Assembly: GCA_045660545.1 (NCBI GenBank)
Contig: JAZREA010000009.1
Location: 1 to 49,926 of the forward strand
Direction of reading: 5' to 3'
Length of the DNA stretch: 49,926 bases
Source: JAZREA01 sp045660545
Lineage (GTDB): Bacteria; Bacillota; Clostridia; Monoglobales; Firm-18
Below, piece by piece: positions 17,870 to 26,023 of this stretch. A program made the translations under genes and the position numbers. Below the pieces are notes generated by a model, which saw only the letters and a list, made by a program, of their open reading frames with translations, did not search any database and had not been told where the DNA came from. Within the stretch, counting starts at the first letter, position 1. Every line of letters begins with the position of its first letter.

Positions 17870-17903
17870 GGGACTGTTATAAAAATAACAGTCCCTGATT
17901 TTA
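17870..17903 (+). terminator. Terminator after rpmA
   Basis: GGGACTGTTAT (17870-17880) and its exact complement (17885-17895) flank an AAAA loop; a T-rich tract follows. It should limit read-through into obgE. Confidence 0.85.
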
Positions 17904-17960
17904 TTTAATGGGTATTTACATTTTTTGTAGTTTTATTATTTTATTTATCGGAGGATTAAG

Positions 17961-19223
17961 ATGTTTGTCGATATAGCAAATATAACTGTTAAGGGCGGAC
18001 ACGGCGGAAACGGTGCAGTGGCTTTTCACAGGGAAAAGTACGTTGCAGCAGGCGGTCCTGACGGCGGCGACGGCGGCAGGGGCGGAAGTGTCATCTTAAA
18101 AGTGGATACAAACCTTGCTACCCTTATGGATTTCAGATACAAAAAGAAATATGTTGCTAAAAACGGACAGGACGGTTCAGGCCTTCGTATGAAGGGGAAA
18201 TCCGGAGAAGACCTGGTTATTTTCGTGCCTCTTGGAACCTTGGTAAAGGATGCTGCGACAAATAAAATAATTGCAGACTTAAACGAGGCGGACGCGGAGT
18301 TCGTGGCCGCAAGAGGCGGTAACGGCGGCTGGGGAAACGCGCGCTTTTCGACTGCTACAAGGCAGACACCAAACTTTGCAAAGAGCGGCAAGCCCGGTCA
18401 GGAAAGAGAGATTGTTTTAGAGCTTAAATTGCTTGCGGACGTTGGACTTTTGGGATTTCCTAACGTTGGTAAGTCTACGCTTTTGTCGGTAGTCAGCGAC
18501 GCGAGGCCGAAGATTGCAAACTATCACTTTACGACGCTTATCCCGAACCTTGGTGTTGTTAAAATGTTTGACCAGAGCTTTATTATGGCGGACATTCCCG
18601 GTATAATCGAGGGCGCTAACGAGGGCGTCGGACTTGGGCACGAATTTTTGCGCCACGTCGAGAGAACGAGGCTTTTGATACACGTTGTAGATGTTTCGGG
18701 CAGTGAGGGCAGAGACCCTGTAGCCGACTTTGACCTTATAAACAGCGAGCTTGAAAAATACAGCGCTCCGCTGGCACAAAAGGAGCAGATTATCGCCGCT
18801 AACAAGACCGACATTTCTACCGAAGGGCTTTCGGATTTTGTGGCCGTTATGGAGCAAAGAGGGTACAAGGTGTTCCCGATTTCTGCCGCTACAAACAAGG
18901 GGATTGACGAGCTTTTGCGCTATGCGTACGAAAGATTGCAGTCGATTCCTGTGCCTGAATTTGAGGTGGAAGAGGTGGACGCTGACGTTATTGAGCTTAG
19001 CGACAAGTTCGAGGTGTTTGTTGACGAGGACGGCGTTTACAACGTAATCGGCGAGCAGGCCGAATATATTATAAACTCTACGAATTTTGACGATTATGAG
19101 AGCCTTAATTTCTTCCAGAGGACGCTTCGTAAAAAGGGAATTATTGACCTTTTGGAGGCTAATGGAATTAATGACGGCGACATTGTCCGTATGGCTGATG
19201 CGGAGTTTGAGTACTATAAATAA
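17961..19223 (+). CDS. obgE: Obg/CgtA GTPase
   Basis: Obg is an essential GTPase that binds the 50S subunit and links growth, stress and, in Bacillus, sporulation. The 420-residue protein has the glycine-rich Obg fold (1-~160, with GGHGGNGAVAFHREKY and GGPDGGDGGRGG), the G domain with P-loop GFPNVGKST (165-173), DIPGIIEGA and NKTD. A C-terminal OCT domain (about 340-420) is typical of Gram-positive Obg. A GGAGGATTAAG ribosome site precedes the ATG. Its place after rplU-rpmA is the standard arrangement. Confidence 0.97.
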   Translation: MFVDIANITVKGGHGGNGAVAFHREKYVAAGGPDGGDGGRGGSVILKVDTNLATLMDFRYKKKYVAKNGQDGSGLRMKGKSGEDLVIFVPLGTLVKDAATNKIIADLNEADAEFVAARGGNGGWGNARFSTATRQTPNFAKSGKPGQEREIVLELKLLADVGLLGFPNVGKSTLLSVVSDARPKIANYHFTTLIPNLGVVKMFDQSFIMADIPGIIEGANEGVGLGHEFLRHVERTRLLIHVVDVSGSEGRDPVADFDLINSELEKYSAPLAQKEQIIAANKTDISTEGLSDFVAVMEQRGYKVFPISAATNKGIDELLRYAYERLQSIPVPEFEVEEVDADVIELSDKFEVFVDEDGVYNVIGEQAEYIINSTNFDDYESLNFFQRTLRKKGIIDLLEANGINDGDIVRMADAEFEYYK

Positions 19224-19236
19224 GAGGTGCAGTTAA

Positions 19237-19884
19237 ATGGAAGAAACAAGCAAAAAGGTGTCGTTTGAAGTCATAAAAAGGCTTCCCAGATATTACAGAT
19301 ATTTAAGAGATTTACTTGATGATGGAATCAACCGTATTTCCTCACAGGCTCTTGGCAAGAAGATGGGCGTTACAGCGTCACAAATCAGGCAGGACCTTAA
19401 CTGCTTTGGCGGATTCGGCCAGCAGGGCTATGGGTATAATGTAGAGGTTTTATACTCGGCGATTGGAGATATTTTGGGACTTCACGACGGAAACAACATC
19501 TTAATTATCGGTGCTGGACACTTGGGCCATGCCTTGATTAACTACAAGTCGTTTGAAAAAAGAGGGTTTAAAATTATCGGTGTTTTTGACGTAAAGCCTG
19601 AGCTTGTCGGCCAGGAAATTGGCGGACATAAAATTATGCACATGGACAAGCTTGAGGAATTTGTCGCACAAAACAAGGTGGATATCGCGGTTCTTTCTGT
19701 TGTGAAAAGTGCGGCCAACGAAGTGGCTCAAAGGCTGGTGTCGTGCGGAATCAAGGGTTTTATGAACTTTTGTTACATCGATATTGATGTGCCTGATGAT
19801 GTGTGCGTAGAAAACGTGCATCTTTCGGACACGCTTATGACGCTGTCGTACAGGTTGAAGGATATTAAAAACAACAATATCTGA
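19237..19884 (+). CDS. rex: Redox-sensing transcriptional repressor Rex
   Basis: Rex represses fermentative and respiratory genes and leaves DNA when the NADH/NAD+ ratio rises. The 215-residue protein has the winged-helix N-terminus (RLPRYYRYLRDLLDDGINRISS ... SQIRQDLNCFGGFG, residues 13-62) and a Rossmann NADH domain with GAGHLG (92-97). The C-terminal swapped helix follows. Its ATG lies 14 bases after obgE behind AAGAGGTGC. I saw no full Rex operator in the window, so its targets must lie elsewhere. Confidence 0.96.
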   Translation: MEETSKKVSFEVIKRLPRYYRYLRDLLDDGINRISSQALGKKMGVTASQIRQDLNCFGGFGQQGYGYNVEVLYSAIGDILGLHDGNNILIIGAGHLGHALINYKSFEKRGFKIIGVFDVKPELVGQEIGGHKIMHMDKLEEFVAQNKVDIAVLSVVKSAANEVAQRLVSCGIKGFMNFCYIDIDVPDDVCVENVHLSDTLMTLSYRLKDIKNNNI

Positions 19885-19894
19885 TTAGTTTTTA

Positions 19895-19924
19895 TTGACA
19901 TAATTATAATGTCTAATGTATAAT
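19895..19924 (+). promoter_or_regulatory. Promoter of the glutamine synthetase leader
   Basis: TTGACA (19895-19900), 18 bases, TATAAT (19919-19924), starting 11 bases after the rex stop. A transcript starting near 19931 meets a terminator about 20 bases later. Confidence 0.82.
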
Positions 19925-19950
19925 TATAGGTAAGGCAAAAGTTGTAAAAA

Positions 19951-19982
19951 GGCGCTACGCGGTTGTCTGTAGCGCCTTTTTT
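19951..19982 (+). terminator. Intrinsic terminator between promoter and glnN (possible attenuator)
   Basis: GGCGCTAC (19951-19958) pairs with GTAGCGCC (19969-19976) around a 10-base loop and is followed by six T. It ends the obgE-rex transcript. Because a promoter lies between rex and this hairpin, it also lies in the 5' leader of glnN and may attenuate it. Confidence 0.88.
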
Positions 19983-20009
19983 AAACAGAAATATGTTAGG
20001 GGGGTTCTT

Positions 20010-22085
20010 ATGAACATACCTGAAATGTTTGGAAGTCTTGTTTTTAACGAGACTGTTATGAAGGAAAGGCTTCCTGAAAATGTTTTTAAGTTGGTTAAAA
20101 AGACAATAGAAATCGGCAAGCCGTTAGACCCTGAGGTCGCTTCGGTTGTTGCTAACGAAATGAAGGAGTGGGCTATTGAAAAAGGCGCTACTCACTTTAC
20201 CCATTGGTTCCAGCCGATGACCGGTATTACTGCGGAAAAGCACGACAGCTTTATTTCCCCCGCGCCTGACGGCAAGGTAATTATGGAGTTTTCCGGCAAG
20301 GAGCTTATAAAGGGCGAGCCTGATGCTTCGAGCTTCCCTTCGGGCGGGTTGCGTGCTACGTTTGAGGCAAGGGGATACACTGCGTGGGACCCGACTTCAT
20401 TCGCTTTTATTAAAGACAAGACTCTTTGCATACCTACCGCGTTTTGCTCATACGGTGGGCAGGCTCTTGATAAAAAGACGCCGTTGCTTCGTTCGATGGC
20501 GGCTATTAACAAGCAGATGCTAAGGCTTTTGCGTGCTCTTGGGGACGAAGAGACAAAGGCAGTTACTACAACTGTTGGACCCGAGCAGGAATATTTCCTT
20601 ATCGAAAAGGAAATGTACGGCGCGAGAAAGGACCTTGTTTTTACCGGAAGGACGCTGTTTGGCGCGCCTCCGCCAAAGGGGCAGGAAATGGACGACCACT
20701 ACTTTGGCGCTATTAAGACTAAGGTTTCTGCGTTTATGCACGAGCTTGACCAGGAGCTTTGGAAGCTTGGTGTGCTTGCTAAAACGGAGCACAACGAGGC
20801 AGCTCCCGCTCAGCACGAGCTTGCGCCTATATTTGCAACAACAAATATTGCAACAGACCACAACCAGATTATCATGGAGCTTATGAAAAAGCTTGCTGAT
20901 AAGCACGAGTTGGCTTGCCTTTTGCACGAAAAGCCATTTGAGTATATAAACGGCAGCGGTAAGCACAACAACTGGTCTGTTTCTACCGACAAGGGTGAGA
21001 ACTTGCTAAACCCAACAGATTCTCCGGAGAACAACGACAGATTTCTGTTGCTTTTGGCTGCGGTTATTAAGGGTGTTGACGAGTATCAGGATTTGATGCG
21101 TATTTCGGTTGCCAGCGCGGGAAATGACCGTCGTCTTGGCGGCAACGAGGCTCCGCCTGCTATCCTTTCGATATTCTTGGGAGACGAGCTTGAAGCTATT
21201 TTAGAGGCAATAGAAAAGGAAGAGGAGTACTCTAAAAAGTCTGTTGATAATATGGAGCTTGGCGCGAAGGTTATCCCCGAGTTTAAAAGGGACAACACCG
21301 ACAGAAACAGGACGTCGCCTTTTGCCTTTACAGGCAACAAGTTTGAGTTCAGAATGCTTGGTTCTAACGACTCTGTCGCTTGCCCCAACATTATGCTAAA
21401 CACTATTGTTGCGGAGCAGCTTTCGCAGTTTGTCGAGCTTTTGGAAGGCGGAATGAAACCGAAAGAGATTGTGCGTGACGTGGTGAAAAACCACAAGCGC
21501 ATCATATTCAGCGGTAACAACTATACAGACGAGTGGGTGGAGGAAGCCAAGAGAAGAGGGCTTTCTAACTACAAGACTACGCCCGACGCACTGCCGCACT
21601 ATCTTGATGAGAAGAATGTTGAGCTTTTTGCAAAGCACGGCATCTACACAAGGGAAGAGATGGTGTCAAGGTACGAGATTCTTGTTGAAAACTACAACAA
21701 GACTGTAAATATCGAGGCAAGGACTATGATTGCAATGGTAAGAAACGACCTTATTGCGGCTATATCCGAGTTTTCTAACGATATGTGTGTAACGGTTGCT
21801 AACAAGCGTGCTGTGTCTAAGCAAATCAGCTGTGATGTAGAGCTTGACCTCGCTAAGAGGACTTCTGACTTGCTTGTAAAGATATATGACTTTACAAACG
21901 AGCTTGAAGAAAATCTTAATAAGGTTAAGTCGATTTCTGACCCGCAGAAGATTTCGGACGGTTTGAGGGACGAAGTTTTGCCCGTGATGGAAAAGCTGAG
22001 GGTGGTCGTAGACGAGGCAGAGGTTATTGTAGGGGCAGACTACTGGCCTTACCCGACTTATGCTGATATGCTATTTTATTTGTAA
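20010..22085 (+). CDS. glnN: Glutamine synthetase type III
   Basis: The enzyme makes glutamine from glutamate, ammonia and ATP. The 691-residue length and N-terminus (MFGSLVFNETVMKERLPENVFKLVKK) are those of the large GSIII form found in Bacteroidetes and some Clostridia. The GSIII signatures are FTHWFQPMTG near residue 68, ASSFPSGGLRATFEARGYTAWDP around 105-127, the metal-binding GPEQEYFL, and KTEHNEAAPAQHELAP. A TTAGGGGGG ribosome site precedes the ATG. The gene is monocistronic, with a promoter and possible attenuator upstream, and ends at a bidirectional terminator. Confidence 0.96.
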   Translation: MNIPEMFGSLVFNETVMKERLPENVFKLVKKTIEIGKPLDPEVASVVANEMKEWAIEKGATHFTHWFQPMTGITAEKHDSFISPAPDGKVIMEFSGKELIKGEPDASSFPSGGLRATFEARGYTAWDPTSFAFIKDKTLCIPTAFCSYGGQALDKKTPLLRSMAAINKQMLRLLRALGDEETKAVTTTVGPEQEYFLIEKEMYGARKDLVFTGRTLFGAPPPKGQEMDDHYFGAIKTKVSAFMHELDQELWKLGVLAKTEHNEAAPAQHELAPIFATTNIATDHNQIIMELMKKLADKHELACLLHEKPFEYINGSGKHNNWSVSTDKGENLLNPTDSPENNDRFLLLLAAVIKGVDEYQDLMRISVASAGNDRRLGGNEAPPAILSIFLGDELEAILEAIEKEEEYSKKSVDNMELGAKVIPEFKRDNTDRNRTSPFAFTGNKFEFRMLGSNDSVACPNIMLNTIVAEQLSQFVELLEGGMKPKEIVRDVVKNHKRIIFSGNNYTDEWVEEAKRRGLSNYKTTPDALPHYLDEKNVELFAKHGIYTREEMVSRYEILVENYNKTVNIEARTMIAMVRNDLIAAISEFSNDMCVTVANKRAVSKQISCDVELDLAKRTSDLLVKIYDFTNELEENLNKVKSISDPQKISDGLRDEVLPVMEKLRVVVDEAEVIVGADYWPYPTYADMLFYL

Positions 22086-22094
22086 TAATCAAAA

Positions 22095-22125
22095 ACAGAG
22101 AGCTAAATATAGCTCTCTGTTTTTT
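22095..22125 (+). terminator. Bidirectional terminator between glnN and the spoIVA remnant
   Basis: ACAGAGAGCT (22095-22104) and AGCTCTCTGT (22111-22120) form a 10-bp stem with T-rich tails on both sides. It ends glnN and would also have ended a minus-strand spoIVA when its stop codon lay at 22134. Confidence 0.88.
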
Positions 22126-22133
22126 GTTTATTA

Positions 22134-22280
22134 TTACAAAATTATGCAAATGAGGCCGCCGTTGCCTTCGTTGATTATTTTAGACAAAGTTTCACGCAGT
22201 TTTTGGCGTGCGTCCTCGGGCATTTTATCAAGCTTGGTATGTAAGCCTTCGTTTACAAGCTCGTTTAGAGATTTGCCAAA
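22134..22280 (-). pseudogene. Displaced 3' end of spoIVA
   Basis: Read on the minus strand from 22280, this segment encodes 48 residues (FGKSLNELVNEG ... GNGGLICIIL, then stop) identical to the C-terminus of the intact SpoIVA at 24255-25733. The DNA differs at 14 positions, all synonymous. Weaker similarity continues to about 22310 with an indel and a stop at about 22321 in the reading frame. There is no start codon or ribosome site, so it is a remnant, not a gene. Its first bases also serve, in another frame, as the end of the small membrane protein gene 22265-22651. Confidence 0.9.
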
Positions 22281-22651
22281 TACGTTGATAATCCATAAAT
22301 ATATTCGGGTGAATATTTATCTTCAATAGCACCAGGCATAAGGAACCCCCAAAAAGTAATTAATAATCCCAAAATCCATATTATAATGACCTTTAAAATG
22401 TAATGCTTTGACGGTTTGATTTTTAAGGTTTTCACCAAAAGTATTGAAAGTATTGGAATAATTTTAATAAAAACTAAAATAAATTTTGCGTTATCAAAAA
22501 GTAACGGCTTGAATATTGTTTTAAAAAAAATGTTTAACAAGCAAAATATAATATTACTACCTGTTATCCATATGGTATCAAAAATCAAATAATATAGGTA
22601 GATGCCCAATAGAATATGTGTAAAAAGCCACAATAGCGATAGTTTTTTCAT
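22265..22651 (-). CDS. Small four-span membrane protein, possible immunity protein
   Basis: I do not recognise a family. The 128-residue protein begins MKKLSLLWLF and has about four hydrophobic spans (roughly residues 4-26, 36-55, 60-80 and 90-112) and few charged loops. The ATG at 22651 has AAGGAGG six bases upstream; in-frame codons before it are not used. It lies 42 bases after the toxin-like gene on the same strand, which fits a membrane immunity partner or an accessory transporter-like protein. Its last four codons and stop are read from the spoIVA remnant in a different frame, so the C-terminus may be a by-product of the insertion. Codon use is strongly A/T-rich. Confidence 0.6.
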   Translation of the reverse strand: MKKLSLLWLFTHILLGIYLYYLIFDTIWITGSNIIFCLLNIFFKTIFKPLLFDNAKFILVFIKIIPILSILLVKTLKIKPSKHYILKVIIIWILGLLITFWGFLMPGAIEDKYSPEYIYGLSTYLANL

Positions 22652-22692
22652 TTTGCCTCCTTGATTTAGCATATGTTATTTAAGGAAATGTA

Positions 22693-24144
22693 TTAAGAAT
22701 CTCGCTTTCTGATATTGGTTATATATCCGTTGCTGTAATCAAAAGTAACATAAATTCCTTCAAGGGCTTCTCCTCCGACTATTATTGTTTCCTTGTCGCC
22801 ATCAGTAAATCCCCATTTTTTGTAAGCGTCGTCTAAATTGGTTACAATATCATTACGCTTTAACAGATATTCAAAGGCTTTTTCGTAGTCACCATCTTTT
22901 GTGTTATACCATTGGTTTACGCCTTTTAGGTTATTCCAAGTGTCCATTAACATACCAAGTGGCATAAAGGCATCTCTTTCATTTTTTGTTCCATTTGTAG
23001 ATGGCCATACGAGGTCGTTTTTTCTTAAATAGCTAATTTCATTTGCTGATGATATTTTTAGAGCAGTTGAATATCCTAAATTATTTGCCATTTGATAATT
23101 CCAAGTAAAATGTCTAAACGCATCGGCAGTATTATGCCAAGTAACTAATTCTTTTTTGTTATCATCCATAATATATTGTGGATTATGGTTTAACGCGTAT
23201 TGATATGCTCTGGATGTTGATTCTGAACCGTATTTGTTGGCCTCAAATATTTTATCAATAGGGACTCCGTTCTCGTATGCGGCATAGACGGTGCCATACT
23301 TTGTGGGTAGTTTGTTAATAATTTCAATAGGCAGATTTTTAATTTTGTTGTATATGTTTGTAATGTTGTCTTCAATATTGTCCTTAATATTGTTGATAGT
23401 ATCAGAAATAAAATTATCTAAATTGAATTCATTGTTTTTGTTGTTGGCAGATTTGGTTGTTTTTGTAGATTCTATTGAATTGGTGTTGTTTTTTAAATTG
23501 CTGTAAGCCTGCAAGGTTCTTGCACCAAGCTTGCCGTCTACCTTTAACGGGTTGCCATATTTGTCGGTATATCCCAGGTCATTAAGTAAACTTTGGATGT
23601 TAATTACCTTTTCGTCAGGCTCTGCCTTCAGATACTTGTCAGTGGAATATGTTCCTGCTTTGTAATCGTAATCGTCCTTGGCGTTTATGTACGTTGTAAG
23701 AGGCAATGTATCTTTAAGATAAATTCCTTTATTTTCTTTTGACATATGGCCAATCATTTCGTCCCTCGCACGGTTAGAAAGCTCTTGGTTATGAGCGTCG
23801 TTGGCAAGCGACCATTTTACGGAAGCGTCCATAATCTTTGCTGAATTTGCGCCTTCATAAGCTTCATTTATAAACTTTTGTGATTCTGCAAGACCTTTTT
23901 CAACACTTTGTATTGCGCCGTCGCCTGCAAGAGATAGGATTGGCTTGTTAAACGTTTTCCAATCTGCAAACGGGTTTGAACTTTGTTCCACAGAAGTAAT
24001 TTTTTTACTGTTGAACAAATTATTGTCTTTAACTTCATTATAGGACATATTGTAAAATTTGTCCATAGTTTTTTGGTCGTATGAGACAGCTTGATTTTTG
24101 TTCCTCCTTTCTTGAGTATTTGTTGAATAATCATTTGTTATCAT
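22693..24144 (-). CDS. Toxin-like protein with peptidoglycan-binding-like and C-terminal DAFRH domain
   Basis: The 483-residue protein has no signal peptide or membrane span. Residues 1-170 are polar and helical. Residues 176-219 resemble a peptidoglycan-binding domain 1 repeat (VINIQSLLNDLGY ... VDGKLGARTLQAY). A low-complexity Asn/Lys linker (220-275) leads to a C-terminal domain (about 280-483) with conserved-looking His337-Asn338, DAFRH (341-345), Trp348, Glu369 and DAFMPLG (391-397). From memory this resembles the DUF6973-type domain of predicted secreted or toxin proteins; I could not check it. The ATG at 24144 has AAAGGGGG seven bases upstream. It sits between spoIVA and the duplicated spoIVA tail and is more A/T-rich than both neighbours, so it is probably acquired. 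Confidence 0.65.
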   Translation of the reverse strand: MITNDYSTNTQERRNKNQAVSYDQKTMDKFYNMSYNEVKDNNLFNSKKITSVEQSSNPFADWKTFNKPILSLAGDGAIQSVEKGLAESQKFINEAYEGANSAKIMDASVKWSLANDAHNQELSNRARDEMIGHMSKENKGIYLKDTLPLTTYINAKDDYDYKAGTYSTDKYLKAEPDEKVINIQSLLNDLGYTDKYGNPLKVDGKLGARTLQAYSNLKNNTNSIESTKTTKSANNKNNEFNLDNFISDTINNIKDNIEDNITNIYNKIKNLPIEIINKLPTKYGTVYAAYENGVPIDKIFEANKYGSESTSRAYQYALNHNPQYIMDDNKKELVTWHNTADAFRHFTWNYQMANNLGYSTALKISSANEISYLRKNDLVWPSTNGTKNERDAFMPLGMLMDTWNNLKGVNQWYNTKDGDYEKAFEYLLKRNDIVTNLDDAYKKWGFTDGDKETIIVGGEALEGIYVTFDYSNGYITNIRKRDS

Positions 24145-24212
24145 TTTGATAACCCCCTTTCGAGTAAATGATAACACATATTAAAACGCAAAAATTGGCA
24201 AAGATTAAAAAC

Positions 24213-24249
24213 AAAAAGCAGGACTTGGTTATTAGCCAAGTCCTGCTTT
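24213..24249 (-). terminator. Terminator after intact spoIVA
   Basis: A 14-bp perfect stem (24215-24228 with 24236-24249) with a 7-base loop is followed on the minus strand by TTTTTGTTTTT. It separates spoIVA from the toxin-like gene, so the latter is not simply part of the spoIVA transcript. Confidence 0.88.
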
Positions 24250-24254
24250 AAATT

Positions 24255-25733
24255 TTATAAAATTATGCAAATCAGGCCGCCGTTGCCTTCGTTGATTATT
24301 TTAGACAAAGTTTCGCGAAGCTTTTGGCGAGCGTCCTCTGGCATTTTGTCAAGCTTGGTGTGCAGACCTTCGTTGACAAGCTCGTTTAGAGATTTGCCGA
24401 AGATGTTGCTCTGCCAGATTTTAGTCGGGTCGTCGTCAAACTCTTCAAGCAGATATTTGACCAGGTCCTCGGACTGCTTTTCTGTGCCGACTACGGGGCT
24501 TACCTCGGTTTCTATATCTGCACGGATAAGGTGGATGCTTGGTGCGGATGCTTTTAAGCGCACTCCGTACCTGCTGCCCTGGCGCACGATTTGCGGCTCT
24601 TCAAGGGAAAGCTCGTTAATTGACGGAGAAATTATGCCGTAACCTGTTGAGCGTACAGACTCAATAGCAGGGGCGTAGCGCTCGTAGTCTTTTTTGATTT
24701 TAGACATTTCGCACACGAAGGACATAAGCTCGTCGTCGTTGTTGATTTCAAGCCCGCTCCACTCGCTGAGCAGCTTGTAGAAAAGTCCGTCGCTTACTAC
24801 TACGTCAATATCCATTTTGCCTGTGCCGAGTTCGATGTTTGAAGGTAAGGCCCGCTCGACGTGCTCACATGTGGTGATTTGGGCTATTATAGACTTATAG
24901 TCGCTGATTTTCCTTACATTATTTATGGAAAGCTTGATGGAGTCGGTAATTGACTTTTTAAGCCAATGCTCGCCATCCAGTTTTCCTATCCATTTTGGCA
25001 TATTGATATTTATTTCGGAAACGGGGAATTCGAAAAGCACGTTTTCGATTATTTCGTTTATGTCGGAAACTGAAAGCTCGGCACAATTAACGGGGAGTAC
25101 AGTGGCGCTGTACTTGTGTTCCATTTCGGCTTTGAGAGCCTTGGTTGACTCGGCGTTTGGATGGGTGGTGTTTAGCAAAACGATAAAAGGCTTGTTAATT
25201 GCCTGAAGCTCCTTTATAACACGGGACTCGGCATCCTCGTAAGACGGGCGTTCTATGTCCGTTACGCTTCCGTCGGTGGTTATAACAAGACCGATTGTCG
25301 AATGGTCGGTTATTACCTTTTTGGTGCCGATTTCCGCTGCGTCGCCAAACGGGATTTCTCCCTCAAACCAAGGCGTCATAACCATCCTTGGCGCGTCGCC
25401 TTCGATGTATCCCATAGCTTCGGGGACTATGTAGCCTACGCAGTCGATTAGCCTAACCTTAAGCTTTGCGTTACCGTCTACTGATATTTCCACCGCTTCG
25501 TTGGGCACGAACTTTGGCTCGGTGGTCATAATCGTCTTGCCCTGTGCACTCTGAGGGAGCTCGTCTGTTGCACGCTCGCGCTTATATTCGTTTTCGATGT
25601 TTGGAATAACGAGCTTATCCATAAAGCGCTTTATAAATGTACTTTTTCCTGTGCGCACAGGCCCGACTACACCTATGTATATGTCTCCGCCTGTTCGTGC
25701 TTGTATATCCTGATATATGCTGCTATTGGTCAT
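24255..25733 (-). CDS. spoIVA: Stage IV sporulation protein A, spore-coat morphogenetic ATPase
   Basis: SpoIVA is a cytoskeletal ATPase that polymerises on the forespore surface and forms the base of the spore coat. The protein is 492 residues from ATG 25733 (GGAGGAAAG upstream), the same length as the Bacillus protein. Its N-terminus has the GTPase-like fold with Walker A GPVRTGKST (24-32). The middle has the LIDCVGYIVP switch region, and the end is the conserved GNGGLICIIL tail. It is made in the mother cell, and a sigma-E-like promoter lies upstream. The last 48 codons are repeated at 22134-22280. The copy here may be of foreign origin (see findings). Confidence 0.97.
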   Translation of the reverse strand: MTNSSIYQDIQARTGGDIYIGVVGPVRTGKSTFIKRFMDKLVIPNIENEYKRERATDELPQSAQGKTIMTTEPKFVPNEAVEISVDGNAKLKVRLIDCVGYIVPEAMGYIEGDAPRMVMTPWFEGEIPFGDAAEIGTKKVITDHSTIGLVITTDGSVTDIERPSYEDAESRVIKELQAINKPFIVLLNTTHPNAESTKALKAEMEHKYSATVLPVNCAELSVSDINEIIENVLFEFPVSEININMPKWIGKLDGEHWLKKSITDSIKLSINNVRKISDYKSIIAQITTCEHVERALPSNIELGTGKMDIDVVVSDGLFYKLLSEWSGLEINNDDELMSFVCEMSKIKKDYERYAPAIESVRSTGYGIISPSINELSLEEPQIVRQGSRYGVRLKASAPSIHLIRADIETEVSPVVGTEKQSEDLVKYLLEEFDDDPTKIWQSNIFGKSLNELVNEGLHTKLDKMPEDARQKLRETLSKIINEGNGGLICIIL

Positions 25734-25767
25734 TTTCTTTCCTCCACTCACACAATCTGTTTGTATA

Positions 25768-25796
25768 TGATTATGTGGGTTTGTTTTGTTTTATGA
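25768..25796 (-). promoter_or_regulatory. Possible sigma-E promoter of spoIVA
   Basis: On the minus strand TCATAAA (25790-25796) and CATAATCA (25768-25775) are 14 bases apart, resembling the sigma-E pattern (TCATATT, 13-15 bases, CATACAAT). It lies 35 bases upstream of the ATG. The match is partial. Confidence 0.35.
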
Positions 25797-25877
25797 TTAA
25801 ATAAAATAGTAAAATTTGTTCTTTGTGGTAATATTAATATTGTATTGTAAACTTTTAATAACAAACGTCATTATATG

Positions 25878-25906
25878 TTGACAGAAATTGTTATTTGTGT
25901 TAGAAT
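25878..25906 (+). promoter_or_regulatory. Promoter of the V-ATPase operon
   Basis: TTGACA (25878-25883), 17 bases, TAGAAT (25901-25906), about 120 bases before the first V-ATPase gene. A weak hairpin, GGAGC (25954-25958) with GCTCC (25979-25983) followed by TTTT, lies in the leader. Confidence 0.8.
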
Positions 25907-26023
25907 TTACCTGATAGTTTTTGCAAGATATTTTAAGTTAATAATGATAAAACGGAGCTGACAGGTCAAGGTATTTTGGCTCCTTTTACTGTGTTTATGA
26001 GATAGTTTGTAGGAGGGATATTC

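Noticed and set aside
22060..22329. Plus-strand frame over the glnN end and spoIVA remnant
   Set aside because: It crosses a strong terminator and is antisense to the spoIVA tail; the similar plus-strand frame at 24265 exists only because the DNA is duplicated.
22134..24400. Prophage or integrative element with attachment sites
   Set aside because: No integrase, transposase or phage gene is present, and the repeats are long and diverged rather than short and identical.
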